Source of the DNA: Lelliottia amnigena
GTDB lineage: Bacteria > Pseudomonadota > Gammaproteobacteria > Enterobacterales > Enterobacteriaceae
DNA length: 64,000 nt
Reading direction: 5' to 3'
Assembly: GCA_900635465.1 (NCBI GenBank)
Contig: LR134135.1
Location: 2,852,001 to 2,916,000 of the forward strand
Made by a program: the position numbers and the translations under genes
In this document: piece after piece, positions 16,798 through 24,696 of the stretch
Numbering within the stretch: the stretch's first letter is position 1
Layout: the number at the start of each line of letters is the position of its first letter
The notes under the pieces: model-generated
Database searches by the model: none
Seen by the model: only the letters and a program-made list of their open reading frames with translations
What the model was told of the DNA's origin: nothing

Positions 16798-18264
16798 ATG
16801 TCTGATTCAAACCCAATTCTGTCGTCATCGGCGCAGAGCATCGAGGCCTATCAGCAGGCTATCGAGCAAAGCTCTCAGGCGGTTATGCAGTGGCTACAAC
16901 AGTCTGAAATGTATCAGGGGAAAAGCGTTGCCGAACTGCGCGACAACATTTCCCTGAATTTCGGGCAGAAAGGCCTCGGCAACGAAGCGGCTATTGCGCG
17001 TGCCGTTGAGTATTTCCTGAAAGACAGTCTGTCTGTGCACCATCCACAGTGCGTAGCGCATCTGCATTGCCCAAGCCTGGTGGTCAGCCAGGCGGCGGAA
17101 GTGCTGATCAACGCCACTAACCAGAGCATGGATTCCTGGGATCAAAGTCCTTCAGCCACCATTATTGAAATGAAGCTGATCGACTGGCTGCGCACACGCG
17201 TTGGCTATCAATCCGGTGATGCAGGCGTGTTCACCAGCGGCGGGACCCAGAGCAATCTGATGGGGCTGATGCTGGCGCGCGATGCTTTCTTCGCGGCTAA
17301 AGGTCATTCGATCCAGCAGGACGGTTTGGTTGGCGATCTGCGCAAAATCCGCGTGTTATGTTCTGAAAACGCACACTTCTCGGTGCAGAAGAATATGGCA
17401 CTGTTGGGTCTTGGCTATCAGTCTGTTATCCAGGTGAAAACAGACGATTGTTCACGTATGGACCTGAACGATCTGGCTGCTAAAATTGCGCACTGCAATG
17501 CTAACGGCGAGCAAATTCTGGCAATCGTGGCAACTGCGGGCACTACCGATGCGGGTGCAATTGATCCGCTGCGCGCGATTGCTGAGATGGCTGCAGAACA
17601 GCAGATTTGGGTGCATGTCGATGCGGCATGGGGCGGCGCGCTGCTGATGTCAGAGAAATATCGTGACTATCTGGACGGCATTGAGCTGGTGGACTCGATC
17701 ACTCTGGACTTCCATAAGCAGTTCTTCCAGACCATCAGCTGCGGCGCGTTTCTGCTGAAAGAAGCCCGTCATTATGAGCTGATGCGTTACCAGGCGGCAT
17801 ACCTGAACTCTGAGTTCGACGAAGAGCAAGGCGTTCCGAACCTGGTGTCCAAATCATTACAGACCACGCGTCGCTTTGATGCGCTGAAGCTGTGGATGAG
17901 CCTGGAAGCGTTAGGTCAGGAGCAGTATGCCGCAATTATCGATCATGGCGTCACGCTGGCGCAGGAAGTGGCTGTGTATGTGCAGAACCATAATGCACTG
18001 GAACTGGTCATGCAGCCGCAGCTGGCAAGCGTGCTGTTCCGCTTCCGTCCTGAGCAAGAGCTGAATGATGCGGCTATTGCATTGTTGAATCAGAAAATTG
18101 GTGACGCGCTACTCGATTCTGGTCGTGCGAACGTCGGTGTAACCGAGCACAACGGTGTGACCTGCCTGAAGCTGACGCTGCTGAATCCAACGGTAACGAT
18201 GGATGATGTTATCGTGCTGCTTTCACTGGTAGAACGCACCGCGCAAGAAATTCTGGCAAAATAA
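16798..18264 (+). CDS. ddc: L-2,4-diaminobutyrate decarboxylase
   Basis: Group-II PLP decarboxylase that turns L-2,4-diaminobutyrate into 1,3-diaminopropane and CO2 in the cytoplasm. Visible motifs are FTSGGTQSNLMGLMLARDA near 145, the PLP-stacking HVDAAWGGALLMS near 275 and the PLP lysine in LDFHKQFF near 306. I use the ATG at 16798 (488 residues), 12 bases after CGGAG; an in-frame TTG at 16789 would add three residues but sits only three bases from that site. Second gene of the dat-ddc operon, closed by a strong palindrome. Confidence 0.92.
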   Translation: MSDSNPILSSSAQSIEAYQQAIEQSSQAVMQWLQQSEMYQGKSVAELRDNISLNFGQKGLGNEAAIARAVEYFLKDSLSVHHPQCVAHLHCPSLVVSQAAEVLINATNQSMDSWDQSPSATIIEMKLIDWLRTRVGYQSGDAGVFTSGGTQSNLMGLMLARDAFFAAKGHSIQQDGLVGDLRKIRVLCSENAHFSVQKNMALLGLGYQSVIQVKTDDCSRMDLNDLAAKIAHCNANGEQILAIVATAGTTDAGAIDPLRAIAEMAAEQQIWVHVDAAWGGALLMSEKYRDYLDGIELVDSITLDFHKQFFQTISCGAFLLKEARHYELMRYQAAYLNSEFDEEQGVPNLVSKSLQTTRRFDALKLWMSLEALGQEQYAAIIDHGVTLAQEVAVYVQNHNALELVMQPQLASVLFRFRPEQELNDAAIALLNQKIGDALLDSGRANVGVTEHNGVTCLKLTLLNPTVTMDDVIVLLSLVERTAQEILAK

Positions 18265-18272
18265 TCTTGCTT

Positions 18273-18300
18273 GTTCCCCTCTTCTCATGGAGAGGGGAAC
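18273..18300. terminator. Perfect 10-bp palindrome between ddc and etk
   Basis: GTTCCCCTCT (18273-18282) pairs perfectly with AGAGGGGAAC (18291-18300), followed by AATTTTAG. It separates the convergent ddc and etk genes and resembles the CCCTCTCC repeat found elsewhere in the window. Confidence 0.75.
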
Positions 18301-18382
18301 AATTTTAGTCAATCGAAAGCGCCCCTACACTCATGCCGACACGGAGAATTACCGTTCGCTGCGCTGAGTGCACATCATCGTT

Positions 18383-20563
18383 TTACTTTTCGGCCGCCTG
18401 ACGGTACTCATACGAGCCATAACCCGCGGTGTAATAGATGGCAGCGGATTTAACAACATCATTCAGAATGGCACCATCGATAGAAACGCCAGCCAGATGA
18501 AGGCGTTTAACGCATGCCTGCATCTCTTTGACGCTAGTCATACCAAATCTCGCCACCAGCAATGTTGTACCCGACCTTCTTCCCACTAATGACGCATCCG
18601 TGACAGCAAGTATTGGGGGGGTATCAACGATAACCATCTCATAATGCTCGTTGGCCCATTTTAGTAGCTGCTGGAAATGATCCCCGTTGAGCAACTCCGA
18701 AGGGTTAGTCGGCGCCTGGCCGCAGGTCAGCACATCAACGCCACCGGGCGCATAGTGCTGTATAGCGTCCTGATATCCCCCTTTTCCCATTAACACATCA
18801 GCCAGACCGCAACGGTTGGTGAGCGAAAATATCTGATGGACATAACCTTTGCGCATATCTGCATCGATAAACAGCACTTTCTGCCCAGCTTGCGCAACGA
18901 TGGCAGCAAGTGATGTAGCCACCAGCGTCTTACCGCAGTCCTGCGTAGGGCCCGTCAGCATGATGACGCGATTATGGGTCCCCATCATGGTGAAATGCAG
19001 GCTGGTACGCAGGCCACGAATAGCCTCAACAAAGACATCGACCGGCCTGTCCACGGGCAGGAAAGGAACATCTCGTGTTCTGTGATTCCAGCGTTCGCTG
19101 ATAAATCGCTTACTCCGCAAACGCGTCTTTTTCCACAGCCATTCAGAACGCGGCAACGTTGCAAGAACAGTTATTCCCTGCATTTCGAGTTGCTCAGGCG
19201 TTTCGATACCCCGTTTCATTGCCATACGCAGCAGGACGATGCCCACAGAAAGGACGAAGCCCAACAGGCCTCCTATTACCACGATTAACGGTTTCTGAGG
19301 TTTAATCGGTTCAGGCTGTGTGACCGCAGAGTCAATAATACGGACGTTACCAATTGCGCTTGAGCGAGAAATACTGAGCTCCTGCTGGCGCGTCAGGAGC
19401 TGTTGGTAAACCGCACGGCCGGAATCAACGTCCCTGCTCAAGCGCAGTATTTCCTGTTGCGTTGAAGGCATCGCGGTCACGCGTTTATTCAGGCGCGCTT
19501 TTTCGTTTTCAAGTGTTTGCCGCTTTTCATTCAACGCCCGATAAGTCGGGTGATCCTTTTTAAAAAGCTGAGAAATCTCCGCTTCACGAAACGTGAGTTC
19601 ATTCAACTGGTTATCCGCGTTAACAATCTGTTCCAGTACGGACTTTGCTTCCAGCGTTAAGTCAACAGAATCGCGTTGTTTACGATAGCTATTGAGCCGC
19701 TCCTCGGCCAAATCCAGATCTGCCCGGATTTGCGGCAATTCTCGCTGTAAAAATGCCAGACTTTTCGCATCCTGAGCGGCCTGACGATCTATGTTTTGGC
19801 GTAAATAGTTTTCTGTGATGCTATCCAACGAACGGGCAATCAAGTCGGGATCCGGGCCCGTTAGCGACAGGTTAAGCACACCACTTTGCTTGGCCGTTTC
19901 GACGACAGCAAACCGGTTGTTAAGTACATTAATGGATTCCAGCTTCGATTGTTCATTCAGAATAAACCGCGTTCCAGATGGCCCAACCATCGAGTTTACC
20001 CAGAGAGACACTCCATTCTTTTCGAAAAATTCACCTACAACGCCTTCCCCCTGAAAATCATCAACTTCAATACGATAATTCTTTGAATCCTGTATCGTCA
20101 GCGTCAGCGACTGAGCCTTACCCTTCACAGCGGGTATATGTAAATTGATGAGACTCAACGTGGCGGGTTTGCGTCCCGTCATCCGCCCCCAGATACGCCC
20201 AAACACGGGGAAATAATAATTTTTTACGTCATAGTTCAGATGAAGATCGTCCACCGTTTTACCAAGGATCATGCGTGATTTAAGCAACTGAATTTCAGGT
20301 AACGCATCGGGAGAAAGTTCTGGGTTCAATTCACCAAGATTTTTAAGCAGGCTGTTATCCTGTTTCCCTTCGATTTGCACCATGGCGTCTGCCTTGTAAA
20401 TCGGCGTCGCCACACACGCATACAGTCCTGCGATCGCAGTAAAGAGGAAGGTAATGCACAAAATAAGCAGACGATGGTCGATCATGACGCCCAGCAAACG
20501 AATGAGATCAACCTCCTGATTTTCAGTCGCTGCGACATAACCGTTTGTAGTATGTGAAGACAT
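18383..20563 (-). CDS. etk: Polysaccharide co-polymerase tyrosine kinase, Etk/Wzc type
   Basis: Inner-membrane autokinase of 726 residues, the E. coli Etk length. An N-terminal Wzz domain has one membrane helix near 33-53 and a second near 425-447 (PLIVVIGGLLGFVLSVGI), with a long periplasmic coiled-coil region between. The cytoplasmic kinase has Walker A GPTQDCGKT near 536-544, Walker A' VLFIDADMR near 560 and IVDTPP. The tail has tyrosines at 710, 711, 715, 718 and 720, the autophosphorylation cluster. Last gene of gfcE-etp-etk; no glycosyltransferase, flippase or polymerase genes are linked. Confidence 0.88.
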   Translation of the reverse strand: MSSHTTNGYVAATENQEVDLIRLLGVMIDHRLLILCITFLFTAIAGLYACVATPIYKADAMVQIEGKQDNSLLKNLGELNPELSPDALPEIQLLKSRMILGKTVDDLHLNYDVKNYYFPVFGRIWGRMTGRKPATLSLINLHIPAVKGKAQSLTLTIQDSKNYRIEVDDFQGEGVVGEFFEKNGVSLWVNSMVGPSGTRFILNEQSKLESINVLNNRFAVVETAKQSGVLNLSLTGPDPDLIARSLDSITENYLRQNIDRQAAQDAKSLAFLQRELPQIRADLDLAEERLNSYRKQRDSVDLTLEAKSVLEQIVNADNQLNELTFREAEISQLFKKDHPTYRALNEKRQTLENEKARLNKRVTAMPSTQQEILRLSRDVDSGRAVYQQLLTRQQELSISRSSAIGNVRIIDSAVTQPEPIKPQKPLIVVIGGLLGFVLSVGIVLLRMAMKRGIETPEQLEMQGITVLATLPRSEWLWKKTRLRSKRFISERWNHRTRDVPFLPVDRPVDVFVEAIRGLRTSLHFTMMGTHNRVIMLTGPTQDCGKTLVATSLAAIVAQAGQKVLFIDADMRKGYVHQIFSLTNRCGLADVLMGKGGYQDAIQHYAPGGVDVLTCGQAPTNPSELLNGDHFQQLLKWANEHYEMVIVDTPPILAVTDASLVGRRSGTTLLVARFGMTSVKEMQACVKRLHLAGVSIDGAILNDVVKSAAIYYTAGYGSYEYRQAAEK

Positions 20564-20578
20564 TAATGCTTAATTCCT

Positions 20579-21013
20579 TTAGTGACTCAGTCGTTGAGTC
20601 CATTCCTGACTCGCCTTGCCAAGCAGATCAAATACGTATTCATACGCTTCATGACTTTTACGAAACGGATCGGGAATCTCCCGAGGTTGTAGCCATTGCC
20701 CAAAGAGGAGCGATCGGCCTCTGATTTCAGGTGCAATAGATGAAATATGGTTCAGATGTTCAGGTTCCATTGCCAAAATAAGATCGTAAGCGCGCATCAA
20801 CTCCAGGCTAAGTTTTTGCGCAACATGACCTTCAAGCGAAATACCGTGTAACGCGGCCACCTCCTGGGCTCGTGCGTCCGCCGAGTGACCGACCAGGCCA
20901 CTCACGCCAGCAGACGCCACGGTTAAACCAGGCATTTGCTGGCGTAACAACCGCTCACCAATAGGCGAGCGGCATATATTTCCGGTGCAAACCACCAAAA
21001 TGGAGTTAATCAT
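20579..21013 (-). CDS. etp: Low-molecular-weight protein tyrosine phosphatase (Etp type)
   Basis: Cytoplasmic phosphatase expected to dephosphorylate the Etk tyrosine cluster. The catalytic C(X)5R loop is at residues 9-15 (CTGNICR) and the general acid is in IPDPFRKS, where F replaces the usual Y. SILVVCTGNICRSPIGERLLR and LLFGQWLQ are closer to Etp than to Wzb. The ATG at 21013 overlaps the preceding stop as TAATG and gives 144 residues; a GTG at 21025 would give 148, the Etp length, so either start is possible. Confidence 0.88.
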   Translation of the reverse strand: MINSILVVCTGNICRSPIGERLLRQQMPGLTVASAGVSGLVGHSADARAQEVAALHGISLEGHVAQKLSLELMRAYDLILAMEPEHLNHISSIAPEIRGRSLLFGQWLQPREIPDPFRKSHEAYEYVFDLLGKASQEWTQRLSH

Positions 21014-22152
21014 TACTGCGGCCACGTTCTGATATAGCGAACGGTTTCAGTCAGATCATGCACGCCACTGATTGTCGGAACGAGTTGGGAAATGACACGA
21101 TTCCACTGTGATAATGGCGCAGTCGTCACGTACACAATATCGTAAGGCTGTAGCTGGAATTCCGTTCCCAATACCAAAGCCGAGGCATCTTTAGCATTGA
21201 GTTGGTAAATGCTGGCAATTTTTCCTGATTTCGCGGTTTTGGCTTCCGAGCGGATAACAAAAATGCCCGTTGCATCCGCCATATCCTGATTGAGCCCGCC
21301 GGCATTTCCTAATGCCTCCGCGAGCGTCATTCCGCTGCGATCCATCTTGAATGTGCTCTGTTTGACAACTTCTCCCATCACGAAAACTTTCAGCGCATCG
21401 TTGCGTGGGACAAATAAAATGTCGCCGGGATAAAGCAATTTATTTTGCGTGAGATCGCCATGTTGCATGAGCGCATAAAGCGAAATATGACTGTCCTGCC
21501 CATTATGCGTGATCACTACGTCACGCCAGTCAGCATCAGGAGACAATCCCCCTGCTGCATTCACTGCATCCATCACAGTCAGTGGAATATTGGTGATAGG
21601 TTGTTGCCCGGATTTAACGACTTCACCTGTCACATACGCTTTTTGAGAGCGGAAGGACGCGACGCTAACGTCAACTTGCGGACTTTCGATCACTGAATCC
21701 AGACGAGCAGCGATCTCTTCGCGGATTTGCGACACTGTTTTGCCGGCAACATGTAATTTACCGATATAAGGGTAGAAAAGAGTCCCATCTGATGCGACCC
21801 AGTTACCGGTATCGCTCGCACTGCGATATTGACCCGCAGGTGTGGTGAGTTCCGGGTGATCCCAGACGGTAATCGTGAGGATGTCACCAACGTCAACATG
21901 GTATTCCCACTTCTTTAATCGCTCATCCAGACTAGGATTTGACTGAGATTTCAACGTCGTTGGACGTAACATATCGATGAGAGAAGGCGTAACGGTATAC
22001 ACATCAACTTTCTCATTAATATTAAAATTTGCATCCGTTGCAGGAATGATATTTTTACCTGATAAGCCAAGTTGTTGCCCAGGTAAAGCAGCGCACCCGG
22101 TCAAATGGCTTATTATTAGTGTTAAAATTGGCAGCGATATTTTATTTTTCAT
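21013..22152 (-). CDS. gfcE: Outer-membrane polysaccharide export lipoprotein (GfcE/Wza type)
   Basis: A 379-residue lipoprotein of the Wza family, which forms an octameric outer-membrane channel for polysaccharide. The signal peptide ends LTGC, lipidated C20. Conserved segments include [24 protein letters not shown], a polysaccharide-export motif, [14 protein letters not shown] and [17 protein letters not shown] near the end. The last matches GfcE (YccZ) better than colanic-acid Wza. First gene of the three-gene operon. In E. coli the same trio follows gfcABCD in the group-4 capsule locus; those genes are not here. Confidence 0.85.
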   Translation of the reverse strand: MKNKISLPILTLIISHLTGCAALPGQQLGLSGKNIIPATDANFNINEKVDVYTVTPSLIDMLRPTTLKSQSNPSLDERLKKWEYHVDVGDILTITVWDHPELTTPAGQYRSASDTGNWVASDGTLFYPYIGKLHVAGKTVSQIREEIAARLDSVIESPQVDVSVASFRSQKAYVTGEVVKSGQQPITNIPLTVMDAVNAAGGLSPDADWRDVVITHNGQDSHISLYALMQHGDLTQNKLLYPGDILFVPRNDALKVFVMGEVVKQSTFKMDRSGMTLAEALGNAGGLNQDMADATGIFVIRSEAKTAKSGKIASIYQLNAKDASALVLGTEFQLQPYDIVYVTTAPLSQWNRVISQLVPTISGVHDLTETVRYIRTWPQ

Positions 22153-22637
22153 GTAAATAGCGAGGTCTTACTTTCTAAGAAATTATTAGGGCTTGCTTAT
22201 AAATGACAAGCAAGTGATACATTTAATTTAAAGTTTATCAAAAACTTAAATTAAACCCTTATCAGGTAATGGACAAAAAACAAACCAGAGAATGTTTTAG
22301 CAATCCATTGCAAGCCAAAATACTGTCAGCTATAAAGTCATGCAGGGTATTCGCATGAATTTTAAATACTAGAACGTCGTGTTAATAAATTCATTCACTG
22401 TAGTGTCCAGTTTTATACTTTATCCATTACTCAAATACTTCTCACGAATCATAATTTCGATGATTCAATTCACACCAATGCATTCCCGTGAGAATTGAAT
22501 CAATCCATGTGCAAACCTGCCCAAATTTGTTACATTTTTTATCGAACAAGCACAGCCATGCCATTTAAAATAGCCTGTTGACCACACTGCATGAGACAGT
22601 GGGTTGAGGTAACAGTAAAAGTCTAAGCGGAGAGAAA
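22153..22637. other. AT-rich divergent spacer, gfcE and rcnB promoters
   Basis: About 485 bases without a gene. Near gfcE, CTTGCTT (22192-22198) and AAGCAAG (22208-22214) form a 7-bp inverted repeat around a TTATAA stretch that could be the -10 box for gfcE, so this may be an operator. I found neither a JUMPstart/ops element (GGCGGTAG) nor an RcnR-type site with a long G tract. The composition is AT-rich like 13.9-14.6 kb. Confidence 0.45.
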
Positions 22638-22967
22638 ATGACTAAGCGTAAAATGCTGCTTTTGGGTGTCTTGATGTCACTGACCAGTGCGGCTTATTCT
22701 GCCCCACAAACGGCTTCACCATCAGGCATTCAAGCCTATGAAGAACAAGAATTCATCGCCGACTTTACAAAATTTAAAATTGGTGACACCGCTCCGGCGC
22801 AGTACCAAACGCCTGAGTACACCATCAAACAATATCAACTGCGTAATCTTCCCGCGCCGGACGCAGGGACACACTGGACTTACATGGGCGAAAATTACGT
22901 CCTGATTGGCGATACTGACGGTAAAATTTATAAAGCGTACAACGGGGATATTTTCTATCATCGCTGA
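22638..22967 (+). CDS. rcnB: Periplasmic nickel/cobalt homeostasis protein RcnB
   Basis: Small periplasmic protein of 109 residues. A signal peptide covers about residues 1-21 (cut near AYS-AP). The mature part has QLRNLPAPDAGTHWTYMGENYVLI and ends FYHR, nearly identical to E. coli RcnB, which modulates Ni/Co export with the RcnA efflux pump. The E. coli neighbours rcnR and rcnA are missing here; thiM and rcnB are instead separated by the dat-ddc/etk block. GGAGAG lies before the ATG. The next gene overlaps or directly abuts its 3' end. Confidence 0.9.
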   Translation: MTKRKMLLLGVLMSLTSAAYSAPQTASPSGIQAYEEQEFIADFTKFKIGDTAPAQYQTPEYTIKQYQLRNLPAPDAGTHWTYMGENYVLIGDTDGKIYKAYNGDIFYHR

Positions 22968-23397
22968 TTCGATCGTCGTTAGACCCTGGCAGGAGAGCGA
23001 TCGCCCTTTCCTGCGGACGCTCTTTTTGCATTCTCGCCGGGTGGCCTGGCCGTGGCTTAATAGCGATCGGTGGCAACTCGAAGATTTCGATGCCGCTACG
23101 CGTAATGAGCAAATCTGGGTCGCCATCCATGACGGTCATCGGGTTGGATTTGCCTCGGTATGGACTAACGATAATTTTCTGCACAATCTGTTTGTCGATC
23201 CGCAACGGCTGCACGCAGGCGTAGGAAGCGCGTTGTTAACACACGTTCAGAAAAGCTTCACCAGCACGGGTGCTCTGAAGTGTCTGGTCAAAAATGAGCG
23301 CGCCGTGAGGTTTTATCAACGACACGGTTGGCACATCGAAGCGACGGGGGATTCTCCGGACGGGGAATATTATCTGATGCATTACAGGCTACCCTGA
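22906..23397 (+). CDS. GNAT-family N-acetyltransferase, start uncertain
   Basis: Acetyl-CoA-dependent acetyltransferase fold. The conserved part begins at about 22970 (IVVRPWQESDRPFLRTLF) and includes LFVDPQRLHAGVGSALLTHV (acetyl-CoA loop) and NERAVRFYQRHGWHIE near the end. There is no ATG, GTG or TTG in frame between 22909 and the conserved part; the only upstream candidate is a TTG at 22906 deep inside rcnB. The true start may be a rare codon near the rcnB stop, coupled to it, or a base may be missing. The target molecule is unknown. Confidence 0.7.
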   Translation: MAILTVKFIKRTTGIFSIIADSIVVRPWQESDRPFLRTLFLHSRRVAWPWLNSDRWQLEDFDAATRNEQIWVAIHDGHRVGFASVWTNDNFLHNLFVDPQRLHAGVGSALLTHVQKSFTSTGALKCLVKNERAVRFYQRHGWHIEATGDSPDGEYYLMHYRLP

Positions 23398-23409
23398 CAG
23401 GCAGCCTGT
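23384..23409. terminator. Stem-loop between the convergent GNAT gene and apbC
   Basis: ACAGGCT (23384-23390) pairs with AGCCTGT (23403-23409) across the GNAT stop codon, just before the apbC end. Probably a shared terminator, although it lacks a T run. Confidence 0.55.
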
Positions 23410-23420
23410 ATTATGCGTGT

Positions 23421-24530
23421 TTAAACCGCGCGGAAGGCGATCTCACTCGGAATGACTTCACCCTGCCAGTAAAGCTGGGCTGCGACGCGCCCTGCCAGCT
23501 GGCGATACATCTCGGCAAACTCGCTTTCAGGACGGCTAACAACCGTTGGCTTACCCTTATCAAGATCTTCACGCAGCGTGATATGCAGCGGCATTTGTCC
23601 GAGAAGCTGTGTGTGATACTGCTCGGCCAGTTTCTCAGCGCCACCAGTACCAAAGATCGCTTCGTGATGCCCGCAGTTGCTGCAAATATGCACACTCATA
23701 TTTTCGACAACACCCAGCACCGGCACTTCAACCTTCTCAAACATGACGATGCCTTTTTTAGCGTCGATCAGCGCAATATCCTGCGGCGTCGTAACGACAA
23801 CAGCACCCGTGACAGGAATATTTTGCGCCAGCGTCAGCTGAATGTCGCCGGTGCCCGGCGGCATATCCAGGACCAGATAATCAAGATCCGGCCACAGGGT
23901 TTCCTGCAGCATTTGCAACAGCGCTTTACTGGCCATCGGGCCGCGCCACACCATCGCGTTATCATCGGTGACGAGATAACCAATGGAATTGGTCGCCAGC
24001 CCGTGAGCGATAATAGGCGCCATATGGGTGCCATCCGGTGAGGTTGGTCGTTGATTCTCCGCACCTAACATATTTGGGATAGAGGGGCCGTAAATATCGG
24101 CATCAAGAATCCCGACTTTTGCCCCTTCAGCCGCCAGCGCCAGCGCCAGATTGACTGCGGTAGAGGATTTCCCTACTCCGCCTTTACCGGAGCTGATGGC
24201 GATAATGTTCTTAACACCATTCACGCCCGCCTGGTTTTTTACGCGTTTTAGCGTGGCGATATTGTGCGTCAATTTCCAGTCAATCGCTTTCGCGCCTGTG
24301 ATGCGCAGCAGATCTGAACTGCACTGCTCTTTGAGCGCCTCGAAAGCATTCGTCCAGATAAACGGCATCTGCACTTCGATATGCAGGGTGTCATCCAGCC
24401 ATGCCACGTGGTGCAACGCTTTCAGCGTCGTAAGATTGTGTTTCAGTGTTGGATGCTGAAAATTTGCCAGCGTCCCGGCGACCATTGCTCGTAAGGCTTC
24501 CGGTGATTTGGCCTGGGATTGAGGACTCAT
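23421..24530 (-). CDS. apbC: Iron-sulfur cluster carrier ATPase ApbC/Mrp
   Basis: Cytoplasmic P-loop ATPase of the Mrp/NBP35 family that carries and delivers Fe-S clusters. The 369 residues match E. coli Mrp along their length. The nucleotide loop is SSGKGGVGKSS near 115, the cluster-binding CxxC is ICSNC near 280, and GPMASKALLQMLQETLWPDLDYLVLDMPPG is diagnostic. Divergent from metG, an arrangement conserved in E. coli. Confidence 0.95.
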   Translation of the reverse strand: MSPQSQAKSPEALRAMVAGTLANFQHPTLKHNLTTLKALHHVAWLDDTLHIEVQMPFIWTNAFEALKEQCSSDLLRITGAKAIDWKLTHNIATLKRVKNQAGVNGVKNIIAISSGKGGVGKSSTAVNLALALAAEGAKVGILDADIYGPSIPNMLGAENQRPTSPDGTHMAPIIAHGLATNSIGYLVTDDNAMVWRGPMASKALLQMLQETLWPDLDYLVLDMPPGTGDIQLTLAQNIPVTGAVVVTTPQDIALIDAKKGIVMFEKVEVPVLGVVENMSVHICSNCGHHEAIFGTGGAEKLAEQYHTQLLGQMPLHITLREDLDKGKPTVVSRPESEFAEMYRQLAGRVAAQLYWQGEVIPSEIAFRAV

Positions 24531-24696
24531 CCCGACTCCTTTGTTGTTGTTCTGAAAAAGTACTCGTCACCGTTAAGTTTACCCCAGTGGTCACAATTAT
24601 TCATTTATGGATTGATGCCCTTAATTCTTGGCGTAGTTATGGCCTTTCGGGTAACATCAAAAGCCCTTTTTACAGTTAAAAGAAGTAATGCCCACT

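Noticed and set aside
22153..22637. JUMPstart/ops element for RfaH upstream of gfcE
   Set aside because: GGCGGTAG or its complement is absent from the spacer.
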